A DNA stretch of 10,606 bases from the NCBI GenBank assembly GCA_937958475.1, contig CALFXR010000133.1, forward strand, positions 1-10,606. The letters are read 5' to 3'. The DNA is from an uncultured Mesorhizobium sp. (GTDB lineage Bacteria; Pseudomonadota; Alphaproteobacteria; Rhizobiales; Rhizobiaceae). Positions 1-7,727 of this stretch are shown in pieces. Below the pieces are notes generated by a model. The model searched no databases. It had not been told where the DNA came from and saw nothing but the letters and a program-made list of their open reading frames with translations. Numbering within the stretch: position 1 is the stretch's first letter; the number at the start of each line of letters is the position of its first letter. A program made the position numbers and the translations under genes.

Positions 1-1447
<1,447 letters not shown>

Positions 1448-1487
1448 GCTTGGCTTTCCCGTCGGATCTGGGTTGGAAGTTGCGCGC

Positions 1488-1516
1488 TATGTAAGGGAAA
1501 CTCGGCCGCGGGGCAA
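1488..1516 (-). promoter_or_regulatory. Possible sigma-70-type promoter of ettA
   Basis: Read on the minus strand, TTGCCC (1516-1511) is followed after exactly 17 nt by TACATA (1493-1488), about 40 nt upstream of the GTG start. The spacing is ideal and the -35 matches 4 of 6 consensus bases, but the -10 matches only 3 of 6. The assignment is by eye. Transcription would begin near 1481, giving a leader of about 35 nt. Confidence 0.33.
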
Positions 1517-1626
1517 CGTGTGTGAGGCAGGCTCGTGCGTTGCCACCGCGATCGGGCAGCCGCGCGGAAGGTACTCCAACCCCTGACCGCGAGGGGGAGG
1601 GAAACGGAAGGCCGGCGCACTGTACA

Positions 1627-1663
1627 TTTCGCGCGGCGCGCTCTAGTGAGCGCAGTAGCGAAA
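1627..1663. repeat. Two-part inverted repeat upstream of the helicase gene
   Basis: TTTCGC (1627-1632) pairs with GCGAAA (1658-1663). Inside it GCGCTC (1638-1643) pairs with GAGCGC (1648-1653) around the tetraloop TAGT, with an asymmetric internal loop between the two stems. No T-run follows, so this is not a classical terminator. It ends about 80 nt before the helicase start codon. It could be a structured leader, a degenerate intergenic repeat or a protein-binding site. The rest of the 297-nt intergenic region (1448-1744) shows only the possible ettA promoter. Confidence 0.5.
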
Positions 1664-1744
1664 CTTCCGCGGCACATCGCCCGCCGCGCGCGCCGGCCAG
1701 GTGCGATGCGGCGGCGGACGCGACGACATTCCTGAAAGACGGCC

Positions 1745-3661
1745 ATGACAGAATTCGAAGGCGTCCTCCCGGCGCTTGCCCAGGCGTTGGAGAAACGCGG
1801 CTACACCGAACTGACGCCGGTGCAGCGCGCCATGCTGGCGCCCGAAATCGACGGCGCCGACGCGCTGGTCTCGGCGCAGACCGGCTCGGGCAAGACCGTG
1901 GCCTTCGGCCTGGCGCTGGCGCCGACCCTGCTCGGCACGGAACAACGCTTCGGCGACGCCGCCGCCCCGCTGGCGCTGGCCGTGGCGCCGACGCGCGAGC
2001 TCGCCCTGCAGGTCAAGCGCGAGCTGGAATGGCTCTACGAGCCGACCGGCGCCATGGTCGCCTCCTGCGTCGGCGGCATGGACATGCGCACCGAGCGCCG
2101 CACGCTGGAGCGCGGCGCCCACATCGTCGTCGGCACGCCCGGCCGCCTGCGCGACCACATCACCCGCGGCTCGCTCGACATGACCAGCCTCCGCGCGATC
2201 GTGCTCGACGAGGCCGACGAGATGCTCGACCTCGGCTTCCGCGAGGACCTCGAATTCATCCTCGAGGCCGCCCCGGCCGAGCGCCGCACGCTGATGTTCT
2301 CGGCCACCGTGCCCAAGGCGATCGCCGCACTCGCCACCCGCTACCAGCGCGACGCCGTGCGCGTCGCCACCCAGGCCGAGCGCAGCCAGCACGTCGACAT
2401 CGAGTACCGAGCGCTGACGGTTGCCGGCTACGACCGCGAGAACGCCATCATCAACGTGCTGCGCTTCTACGAGGCCAAGAACGCCATGGTGTTCTGCAAC
2501 ACCCGCGCGGCGGTGAACCACCTGATGGCCAGGCTCAACAATCGCGGCTTCTCGGTGGTCGCGCTGTCGGGGGAACTCAGCCAGAACGAGCGCACCCATG
2601 CGCTGCAGGCCATGCGCGACGGGCGCGCGCGCGTCTGCATCGCCACCGACGTCGCCGCCCGCGGCATCGACCTGCCCAACCTCGAACTGGTCATCCACGC
2701 CGACCTGCCGACCAATCCCGACACGCTGCTGCACCGCTCGGGCCGCACCGGCCGCGCCGGGCGCAAGGGCGTCTCGGCCCTCATCGTGCCCTACAATGCG
2801 CGCCGCCGCGTCGACCGGCTGATGCAGACCGCCAACATCTCCGCCGCCTGGGTCAACGCGCCGTCGGCCGACGAGGTGACGGCGCGCGACAACGAGCGGC
2901 TGCTCGCCGACCCGCTTCTTTCGGAAGCGCCGCGCGAGGACGAGGCCGACTTCGTGCGCCTGCTGCTCGAAAGCCACGGCGCCGAGAAGGTGGCGGCCGC
3001 CTTCCTGCGCCAGTACCGCGCCGGCCGTTCCGCACCCGAGGAGCTCGGCGACACCGCGCCCTACGCGCCGCTGACGGCAAAACGCGAGCCGCGCGACGGC
3101 GACGCCGCCGCTCCGGCGTCCGGCAACAACCGCCGCGACTTCGGCGAGAGCGTCTGGTTCTCGCTCTCCGTCGGCCGCCGCCAGAACGCCGAGCCGCGCT
3201 GGCTGATCCCGCTTCTGTGCCGCGCCGGCAACATCACCAAGAACGAGATCGGCGCCATCCGCATGATGGCCGAGGAGAGTTTCGTTCAGATCGCCGCCGG
3301 CTGGGCGGACCGTTTCCTGGAAGCGATCGGCCCCAACCGCACGGTGCAGAACACCATCCGCGTCACCCGCATCGACGGCCAGCCCGACTTCTCGCGCAAC
3401 GCCTCCGCTGCGCCGGAAAGGGCCGCGAAGCCGTACGCCAAGCCCCGCCCCCAGGGCGACACCCCGGCCGAGCGCAAGTTCGAGCGCCGCGAGGACGCCC
3501 GCAGCGACGCGCGGTCGGCGGGCCAGCCCGACCCCAAGGCGCGCTGGAAGAAGAGCAAGCGTCCCGCGGAAGCAGCCGAAGCCCCGGCCGGCTGGGCCAA
3601 GAAGAAGGCGAAACCCAACCCCGACAAGGGCAAGCCGAAGCGCAACAAGCCGAAGCCCTGA
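1745..3661 (+). CDS. DEAD-box ATP-dependent RNA helicase with DbpA-type RNA-binding domain (DeaD/CsdA-like)
   Basis: A cytoplasmic RNA helicase that would unwind or remodel RNA, probably in ribosome assembly, RNA decay or cold adaptation, as known for DeaD/CsdA. The 638 residues carry every core motif: Q motif GYTELTPVQ (19-27), motif I AQTGSGKT (44-51), Ia PTRELALQ (82-89), GG (110-111), TPGR (131-134), DEAD (155-158), SAT (186-188), FCNTR (250-254), ATDVAARGID (300-309) and HRSGRTGRAG (330-339). Residues 468-530 match the DbpA-like RNA-binding domain (ESVWFSLSVGRRQ, then GNITKNEIGAI). Residues 555-638 are a low-complexity tail rich in Lys, Arg, Pro and Ala, typical of proteobacterial DeaD-like proteins. 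The start ATG at 1745 places the Q motif at the usual distance; the upstream GAAAG is a weak Shine-Dalgarno sequence. The gene is monocistronic by context. Which DEAD-box paralogue this is cannot be settled here, so no symbol is given. Confidence 0.95.
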   Translation: MTEFEGVLPALAQALEKRGYTELTPVQRAMLAPEIDGADALVSAQTGSGKTVAFGLALAPTLLGTEQRFGDAAAPLALAVAPTRELALQVKRELEWLYEPTGAMVASCVGGMDMRTERRTLERGAHIVVGTPGRLRDHITRGSLDMTSLRAIVLDEADEMLDLGFREDLEFILEAAPAERRTLMFSATVPKAIAALATRYQRDAVRVATQAERSQHVDIEYRALTVAGYDRENAIINVLRFYEAKNAMVFCNTRAAVNHLMARLNNRGFSVVALSGELSQNERTHALQAMRDGRARVCIATDVAARGIDLPNLELVIHADLPTNPDTLLHRSGRTGRAGRKGVSALIVPYNARRRVDRLMQTANISAAWVNAPSADEVTARDNERLLADPLLSEAPREDEADFVRLLLESHGAEKVAAAFLRQYRAGRSAPEELGDTAPYAPLTAKREPRDGDAAAPASGNNRRDFGESVWFSLSVGRRQNAEPRWLIPLLCRAGNITKNEIGAIRMMAEESFVQIAAGWADRFLEAIGPNRTVQNTIRVTRIDGQPDFSRNASAAPERAAKPYAKPRPQGDTPAERKFERREDARSDARSAGQPDPKARWKKSKRPAEAAEAPAGWAKKKAKPNPDKGKPKRNKPKP

Positions 3662-3691
3662 CGAGACGGGATCGATCGGCCTCGCGGTCAG

Positions 3692-3745
3692 GTTCCAGGC
3701 GCATCGCCCCGCGAGGCGGAAAAGGTTGGGGCGAAGGCTTGGAAC
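3692..3745 (+). terminator. Long imperfect hairpin after the helicase gene, possible terminator
   Basis: Thirty nucleotides after the helicase stop codon, GTTCCAGGC (3692-3700) pairs with GCTTGGAAC (3737-3745) with one G-U pair. Next comes a 3x2 internal loop, and then TCGCCCC (3704-3710) pairs perfectly with GGGGCGA (3728-3734). The loop is 17 nt. About 16 base pairs in all make this the strongest fold noticed in the window. No T-run follows, so Rho-independent termination is uncertain. It may instead protect the 3' end or be part of an intergenic repeat family. Confidence 0.45.
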
Positions 3746-3746
3746 A

Positions 3747-3830
3747 GAAGCGATCTTCGGAAAGCATCGTGCGGCGGATTCAACGTCTCAGAGCGTCCTT
3801 CGTGCGTCCGGTCGGAGGCACGGCGCGGCA
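3747..3830. repeat. Degenerate Rhizobiales-type intergenic palindromic repeat
   Basis: The segment contains CGATCTTCGGAAAGCATCGTGCG followed by ATTCAACGTCTCAGAGCGTC and a short hairpin, GTGCGTCC (3802-3809) with GGAGGCAC (3814-3821), one mismatch, loop GGTC. The phrase AGAGCGTCCTTCGTGCGTCC closely resembles a palindromic element I recall from intergenic regions of Mesorhizobium and relatives; this is recalled, not searched. With the hairpin at 3692-3745 it fills much of the 313-nt gap at 3662-3974. No convincing coding sequence was seen in that gap. Confidence 0.4.
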
Positions 3831-3974
3831 GGCGGAACGTCGCCTCGTTCGTCGCGCGCCGCAGGCTTCATCCCGACCGGTCCGTCCACGCGGCCTAAAC
3901 GCCCGATTAACCGTTCATCATCGATAAGGTGCAATGCGAAGACGATCGCAGCGCCGCGACGACAGGACGATGAC

Positions 3975-5255
3975 TTGACCAACAGCCTGCTGCTCTTTTG
4001 CGAAGCGCTCTTCTACTTCGGCGCGATGGCCGTTCTCTTTCGGCTGCGCGGCACGCTCGGCATCGGCGTGTTCATGTGCGCCGTCGGCGTCATGCATTTC
4101 CTGGAAACCTATCTCGCCAGCGCCTTCTACGTCGAACTGCCGCTCGGCATGGTCTCGCCGGGCTCGGCGGTGATGTTCTCCGGCAAGCTGGTGATGCTGC
4201 TGCTTCTCTACATGAAGGAAGACGCCAAGGTCGTGCGCCAGCCGATCTACGGACTGCTGTTCGGCAACGCGCTGATGATCGGGCTGGTGCTGCTGCTGCG
4301 CCTGCACGAGGTGTCGCCGCTGCCAAGCGGCAAGTCGCCCGACATCGGCTTCGTCGACCAGATGGGCTGGCTGATGGTGTGGGGCACGACGCTGCTCTAT
4401 GTCGACGCCATCCTGATCATCCTGCTCTACGAAAAGCTCGGGCGCCATCTCGGCGGCAACCGTTTCGTCCGCGTGCTGGCCTCGGTGGCGGCCATCCTGA
4501 CCTTCGACCAGGTCGGCTTCTTCGCCGCCCTGCACTACGTCGCCGGCGCGCCGCTGGAAGTGTTCTTCGGCGGCTGGGCGGCGAAGATGGCGGCTGCTGT
4601 GGTCTTTTCGGCGCTGCTCGTCACCTACCTGCGCCTGTTCGAGACGCGCGACGAGGCGCGGCCGCGCGAGATCGCCGACATCTTCCACGCGCTGACCTTC
4701 CGCGAGCGCTACGAGGCCCTCGTCGAGCAGGCCGGGCGCGACGGCCTGACCGGGCTGCTGCACCGCGGCCGCTTCGAGGACGCGGGGCGCGAGCGTGTCG
4801 CCCGCAGCCTGCAGGACGGCCGGCCGCTCAGCCTGCTCATCGTCGACATCGACCACTTCAAGTCGATCAACGACCGCTACGGCCACGCCGAGGGCGACCG
4901 CGTGCTGAAGCTGGTGGCCGACGAACTGCGCCGCGCGGTCGAGTCCGACGACCAGGTGTTCCGCATCGGCGGCGAGGAATTCGCCGTGCTCAGCCCCTAC
5001 CCCTACGCCATGGCCCGCCTGCTGGCGGAAAACATCCGCGAGAGGATCCGCTTCGCCGGGATCACGCCGAACCTTTCGGCGAGCATCGGCATCGCCTCGC
5101 TCGACGAGCGGCAGGGTGGGCTGGCGGCGCTGTTCGCGCTCGCCGACGAGCGGCTCTACGCGGCGAAGGCCGCCGGCCGCGACCGCGTCGTCGGACAGGC
5201 GGCGGCGGCTCCCGAGGACCGCGACGGCATGGAGCCGGCGGCTATCCGGGCGTAG
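3975..5255 (+). CDS. Membrane-anchored GGDEF diguanylate cyclase
   Basis: Predicted to make cyclic di-GMP from two GTP at the inner face of the cytoplasmic membrane. The 426-residue protein has an N-terminal half of about seven hydrophobic segments (near 5-22, 29-50, 64-80, 92-110, 131-152, 167-187, 197-220), which I do not match to a named sensor domain. A short helical connector (about 225-252) leads to the GGDEF domain (about 253-408). The cyclase motifs look active: DGLTGLLHR (256-264), metal-binding Asp in IVDIDHFKSINDRYGH (289-304), GGEEF (332-336) and LYAAKAAGRDR near the end. The inhibitory I-site RxxD is not conserved: ESDD occupies 323-326, so product inhibition may be absent. The chosen start is TTG at 3975, with AGGA seven bases upstream; the first in-frame ATG (MAVLFR) would cut the first membrane segment. 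The open frame extends upstream without a better start. No EAL domain is present. Confidence 0.9.
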   Translation: MTNSLLLFCEALFYFGAMAVLFRLRGTLGIGVFMCAVGVMHFLETYLASAFYVELPLGMVSPGSAVMFSGKLVMLLLLYMKEDAKVVRQPIYGLLFGNALMIGLVLLLRLHEVSPLPSGKSPDIGFVDQMGWLMVWGTTLLYVDAILIILLYEKLGRHLGGNRFVRVLASVAAILTFDQVGFFAALHYVAGAPLEVFFGGWAAKMAAAVVFSALLVTYLRLFETRDEARPREIADIFHALTFRERYEALVEQAGRDGLTGLLHRGRFEDAGRERVARSLQDGRPLSLLIVDIDHFKSINDRYGHAEGDRVLKLVADELRRAVESDDQVFRIGGEEFAVLSPYPYAMARLLAENIRERIRFAGITPNLSASIGIASLDERQGGLAALFALADERLYAAKAAGRDRVVGQAAAAPEDRDGMEPAAIRA

Positions 5256-5262
5256 CCGGCTC
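5232..5262 (+). terminator. GC-rich hairpin spanning the GGDEF stop codon
   Basis: GAGCCGGC (5232-5239) is the exact reverse complement of GCCGGCTC (5255-5262), and the stop codon TAG lies at 5253-5255. A nested alternative pairs GCTA (5241-5244) with TAGC (5253-5256). There is no T-run, so it may attenuate or punctuate between this gene and the hydrolase rather than terminate fully. GC-rich hairpins are common in such DNA. Confidence 0.3.
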
Positions 5263-5360
5263 GCGGAGCGCGGCCCCCGCGTCTCCCCCCTCCCCGCCCG
5301 GGCCGTGCCGGCTTGACGGGCGCGGAACGGCGGCCGAGTGTCCGGCGGGGAGAAGACAAG

Positions 5361-6293
5361 ATGACATTCGACCAGACCGAAACGCTGGACTCGCCGACGG
5401 GCGCGGCGCTGAACCTCCATATGAAACGCGCGACGGCGCCGTTGCGCGGCGTCATCCAGGTCAATCACGGGCTCGCCGAGCACGCGGCGCGCTACGGCCG
5501 CTTCGCGGCGGCGATGGCGGCGCGCGGCTTCGACGTCTATGCGCACGATCACCGCGGCCACGGCGGCACACGGGCGCCCGACGCGCCACAGCGCATGTTC
5601 GCGACGGCAGGCGGCGGCGACAAGGTGATCGCCGACGTCGCCGCGGTGCACGAGCGCATCGCGGCCGACCGGCCGGGCGCGCCGGTCATCCTGTTCGGCC
5701 ATTCGATGGGCGGGCTGATCGCGCTCAACTTCCTCATGCGCCATTCGCAGCGCGTCGCCGCCGCGGCGATCTGGAACGCCAACTTCTCCGCCGGCGCGCT
5801 CGGCCGCGTCGCGCAGGCGATCCTCGCCTGGGAGGCGTTCCGGCTGGGATCCGACGTTCCGTCGCGCATCCTGCCGAAGCTGACCTTCCAGGACTGGGCA
5901 AAGAAGGTGCCCGACCGGCGCACGGAGTTCGACTGGCTGTCGCGCGAGGCGGCGGAGGTGGACAAATACGTCGCCGACCCGCTGTGCGGCTGGGACGCCT
6001 CGGTGTCGATGTGGCGAGACGTGTTCGGCTTCATCTTCGCCGGCGCCGACGACCGCAACCTCGCCGGCATCCGCCGCGACCTGCCGATCAACCTGCTCGG
6101 CGGCCAAAACGACCCGGCGACGGTGGGCGGCAAGGCAGTGCTCGACCTCGCGCGGCGCATGAAGGCGATGGGCTTTTCGAATCTGGAATCAAGGGTCTGG
6201 CCGGAAACGCGGCACGAATCGCTCAACGAGACGAATCGCGACGCGATCACAGAGGATTTCGCGGCGTGGGCGGAGAGGGTCGCTTCGCGTTGA
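5361..6293 (+). CDS. Alpha/beta hydrolase, lysophospholipase / monoacylglycerol lipase type (serine hydrolase S33-like)
   Basis: A 310-residue cytoplasmic serine hydrolase. By family it would cleave an acyl ester such as a lysophospholipid or monoacylglycerol, but the substrate is not determinable. It shows VNHGLAEHAARYGRFA (34-49) with the oxyanion-hole HG, AHDHRGHGGT (61-70), the nucleophile elbow GHSMGG (113-118, Ser115), a cap region at about 140-235, the acid turn GGQNDPATVGG (247-257, Asp251) and PETRHESLNE (281-290, His285). The triad Ser115-Asp251-His285 is intact. No signal peptide is visible. The ATG at 5361 is preferred over a TTG 16 codons upstream, since a clear GGGGAGA sits 7-13 bases ahead and the family begins near here. 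It lies 105 nt after the GGDEF gene and 70 nt before the GFA gene. A stretch coding for its catalytic-His region recurs at 6790-6894. Confidence 0.92.
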   Translation: MTFDQTETLDSPTGAALNLHMKRATAPLRGVIQVNHGLAEHAARYGRFAAAMAARGFDVYAHDHRGHGGTRAPDAPQRMFATAGGGDKVIADVAAVHERIAADRPGAPVILFGHSMGGLIALNFLMRHSQRVAAAAIWNANFSAGALGRVAQAILAWEAFRLGSDVPSRILPKLTFQDWAKKVPDRRTEFDWLSREAAEVDKYVADPLCGWDASVSMWRDVFGFIFAGADDRNLAGIRRDLPINLLGGQNDPATVGGKAVLDLARRMKAMGFSNLESRVWPETRHESLNETNRDAITEDFAAWAERVASR

Positions 6294-6363
6294 AGTAACC
6301 CAACGGGACGGGAGCGTCGTTCTCCGTATTCACCCCGCAGTCCGACATTCAGGGAGACGCAGC

Positions 6364-6756
6364 ATGGACCGTTTCACCGGTGGCTGCCTGTGCGGCGACG
6401 TCCGCTTCGTCGCGACGGGGCGACCGTACCGGGTCGGCATCTGCCACTGCCTCGACTGCCGCAAGCATCACGGGGCGCTCTTCCATGCGTCGGCGATATT
6501 CCCGCAGGATGCGGTGGCGATCGAAGGCGAGACACGCGATTTCGCCGGGCGGCACTTCTGCCCGCGCTGCGGCTCGCCGGTGTTCGGGCGTAGCGGCGAC
6601 GAGATCGAGGTGAATCTCGGATCGCTGGACGAACCCGACCAGCTCAAGCCGACCTACGAGCTGTGGACGATCCGTCGCGAGTCCTGGCTGCCGCCGTTTC
6701 CGCTGACAAGACGGTACGAACGGGATCGAGACGCCACGAGCCGCACAGAGGATTAG
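6364..6756 (+). CDS. GFA / CENP-V family zinc-binding protein
   Basis: A small 130-residue cytoplasmic protein of the glutathione-dependent formaldehyde-activating (GFA)/CENP-V fold. It shows the expected zinc ligands: Cys8 and Cys10 (GGCLCGDVRF), Cys27, Cys29 and Cys32 (GICHCLDCRKHHGALF), and Cys66 and Cys69 (FCPRCGSPVF). The tail motif YELWTIRRESWLPPFP (98-113) is also typical of the family. The founding member binds glutathione and was proposed to speed S-hydroxymethylglutathione formation, but most members, including this one, have no assigned reaction. The start ATG at 6364 follows AGGGAGA at a good distance and places CxC at the usual position. The last residues (RDRDATSRTED) are hydrophilic and poorly conserved. 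The adjacent hydrolase is of the lipase type, not the S-formylglutathione hydrolase type, so formaldehyde metabolism is not supported by context. Confidence 0.92.
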   Translation: MDRFTGGCLCGDVRFVATGRPYRVGICHCLDCRKHHGALFHASAIFPQDAVAIEGETRDFAGRHFCPRCGSPVFGRSGDEIEVNLGSLDEPDQLKPTYELWTIRRESWLPPFPLTRRYERDRDATSRTED

Positions 6757-6789
6757 ACCATCGGACGCGCTCAGGCGGGCCGGCTGCCG

Positions 6790-6894
6790 GGAATTTTGAT
6801 TCCCGCATCAACGGCTTGGCCGGAAACGCGGCAGGAGCCCTTGAAGGCGTTGATTCATCACCCGATCGACCGGCGCGTTCGCGGCGCGGTCTGA
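6790..6894 (+). pseudogene. Remnant of a second alpha/beta-hydrolase C-terminus
   Basis: An open frame to TGA at 6892-6894 encodes GILIPASTAWPETRQEPLKAL and further residues. It aligns without gaps, in the same frame, to codons 271 onward of the intact hydrolase (6171 onward, offset 619 nt). By hand count 54 of 81 bases match, including a perfect 17-mer at 6198-6214 and 6817-6833. The intact gene reads WPETRHESLNE here; the remnant reads WPETRQEPLKA, with the catalytic His changed to Gln. No start codon or upstream hydrolase body remains, since the GFA gene ends just before it. It looks like a decayed tail of a former tandem copy or of a related hydrolase gene. Chance similarity is less likely given the shared frame but is not excluded. 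Confidence 0.5.
6807..6854. repeat. Imperfect inverted repeat in the gap before the toxin-antitoxin genes
   Basis: ATCAACG-G-CTT (6807-6817) faces AAG-G-CGTTGAT (6844-6854): ten of eleven positions pair, with one G-G mismatch and a 26-nt spacer. It overlaps the hydrolase-tail remnant. It may be a terminator-like structure for the GFA transcript or chance; no T-run follows. Confidence 0.3.
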
Positions 6895-6912
6895 GGCGCT
6901 TGAACCGCCGGC

Positions 6913-6958
6913 TCGAAAACGGACGAAATCGGTGCTATATGACCAACAAGATGACCAA
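6913..6958 (+). promoter_or_regulatory. Possible promoter and operator of the toxin-antitoxin pair
   Basis: TCGAAA (6913-6918), a 17-nt spacer and TATATG (6936-6941) form a plausible promoter, each hexamer matching 4 of 6 consensus bases. Overlapping its 3' end is an 8-nt direct repeat, ATGACCAA at 6939-6946 and 6951-6958, with a 12-nt period. Antitoxins of this family usually repress their own promoter by binding repeats near the -10 or start site, so the repeats are an operator candidate. This is inferred from position only. Confidence 0.35.
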
Positions 6959-6970
6959 GTGGAGCAAGCC

Positions 6971-7204
6971 ATGGTCACGGTCAGTCTCGCGGAAGCCAAA
7001 ACGCATCTGAGCGACATCCTCGACCGGGTCGAAGCCGGCGAGACGGTGGTCATCACGCGCCGGGGCCGCCCGGTGGCGCGCGTCACGCCTGCCGAGAAGG
7101 AAAAGAAACCCCTTCCACTGGAGGAGTTGGCTCGGTTCCGCGAGTCGATGCCCTCCTTCCCCGCTTCGAAGATGATATCCGAGATGCGGGACGAGGAATG
7201 GTAG
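6971..7204 (+). CDS. Type II antitoxin, Phd/YefM family
   Basis: A 77-residue antitoxin that would bind and neutralise the toxin encoded next and repress the shared promoter. The N-terminal half MVTVSLAEAKTHLSDILDRV, then EAGETVVITRRGRPVARVTP (21-40), is the typical Phd/YefM fold: a short beta strand, two helices, then VxITRxGxPVARL-like strands. The C-terminal part (50-77, ending FPASKMISEMRDEEW) is the toxin-binding segment. The start is ATG at 6971, with GGAG six bases upstream. An in-frame GTG 13 codons earlier would add a non-family extension and overlap the probable promoter. The gene ends 4 nt before the toxin's GTG, the usual coupling. Base composition of the pair is less GC-extreme than its neighbours, in keeping with a horizontally moving module. 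Confidence 0.9.
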   Translation: MVTVSLAEAKTHLSDILDRVEAGETVVITRRGRPVARVTPAEKEKKPLPLEELARFRESMPSFPASKMISEMRDEEW

Positions 7205-7208
7205 GCGC

Positions 7209-7655
7209 GTGCACTATTTCGACACGTCCTATCTCGCACCCATGATCGTCAAAGAGGCATATACGCCGGCAGTCGTCGACTTCCTGACGACGCTCGATCG
7301 AAGCGAGCTTTCGACCAGCAGGTGGGCGCTCGTGGAATTCGCTTCGATGCTGGCACGAGGCGTCCGAATGCGGACCCTGTCCCGCCAGGAAGCCGACGGC
7401 TTGCAAGACCGCTTCGAGCGAATGATACGGAACACGTTTTCGGTCATCCTCCCGGAGACGGAAGACTACACGAAGGCCGCCGTCTTTCTCGCTCGTACGG
7501 AAGCCGCGCTGCGAGGGCCTGATGCGATGCATCTTGCGATCGCCGAAAACCACGGTGCGACTGCGATCCTCAGCCTCGACAAGAAGATGATCGTTGCGGG
7601 CCGCGCTTTCGGTCTACCTATCGGCACCGGCATGCCCTTGCCCGGCTACCCCTGA
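7209..7655 (+). CDS. vapC: PIN-domain toxin, VapC family ribonuclease
   Basis: A 148-residue PIN-domain endoribonuclease. VapC toxins are Mg-dependent and typically cleave tRNA or rRNA to halt growth when free of antitoxin; the target here is unknown. The acidic residues of the active site are present: Asp5 in MHYFDTSYL, Glu43 in ALVEFASML, Asp105 in LRGPDAMHLA and Asp124 in ILSLDKKM. Length is normal for the family (about 130-150). It starts at GTG 7209 with GAGGAA ten bases upstream, inside the antitoxin's last codons; Asp5 in the first strand supports this start. The pairing is Phd/YefM antitoxin with PIN toxin, a well-known combination. All catalytic residues are intact, so the toxin is probably functional. 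The 72 nt that follow hold only a short CTGCT/AGCAG inverted repeat (7692-7705). Confidence 0.91.
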   Translation: MHYFDTSYLAPMIVKEAYTPAVVDFLTTLDRSELSTSRWALVEFASMLARGVRMRTLSRQEADGLQDRFERMIRNTFSVILPETEDYTKAAVFLARTEAALRGPDAMHLAIAENHGATAILSLDKKMIVAGRAFGLPIGTGMPLPGYP

Positions 7656-7727
7656 GAACGCAAAGCTGCCCGTGACAGGAGCCTCGGCCATCTGCTAGGC
7701 AGCAGCGCCACGACGAGGCTTCACCGA

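Noticed and set aside
3907..3912. TTAACC as a CtrA half-site upstream of the GGDEF gene
   Set aside because: Only a single half-site is present with no second TTAA at the right spacing; too short to support.
1522..3927. Plus-strand open frame of 801 codons over the helicase gene
   Set aside because: Arg/Pro/Ala-rich translation typical of an off-frame reading of GC-rich coding DNA. The helicase frame carries every DEAD-box motif.
3788..3982. Minus-strand 64-codon frame in the helicase-cyclase gap
   Set aside because: No ribosome binding site or domain recognised; it overlaps the palindromic repeat and the GGDEF start.
3918..6107. Minus-strand open frame of 729 codons opposite the GGDEF and hydrolase genes
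   Set aside because: Crosses two real genes and their gap, is very rich in Arg, Ala, Val, Asp and His, and shows no recognisable domain. Long antisense frames are expected at this GC content.
6744..6754. CACAGAGGATT shared by the end of the GFA gene and the end of the hydrolase gene (6248-6258)
   Set aside because: Eleven bases only, in a different order from the 17-mer repeat; probably chance, although it could belong to the same rearrangement.
5361..6756. Formaldehyde detoxification pair (GFA plus S-formylglutathione hydrolase)
   Set aside because: The hydrolase is of the lysophospholipase/monoglyceride-lipase type (VNHGLAEHAARY, GHSMGG, RHESLNE), not the esterase D type, and the 70-nt gap does not argue for one operon.
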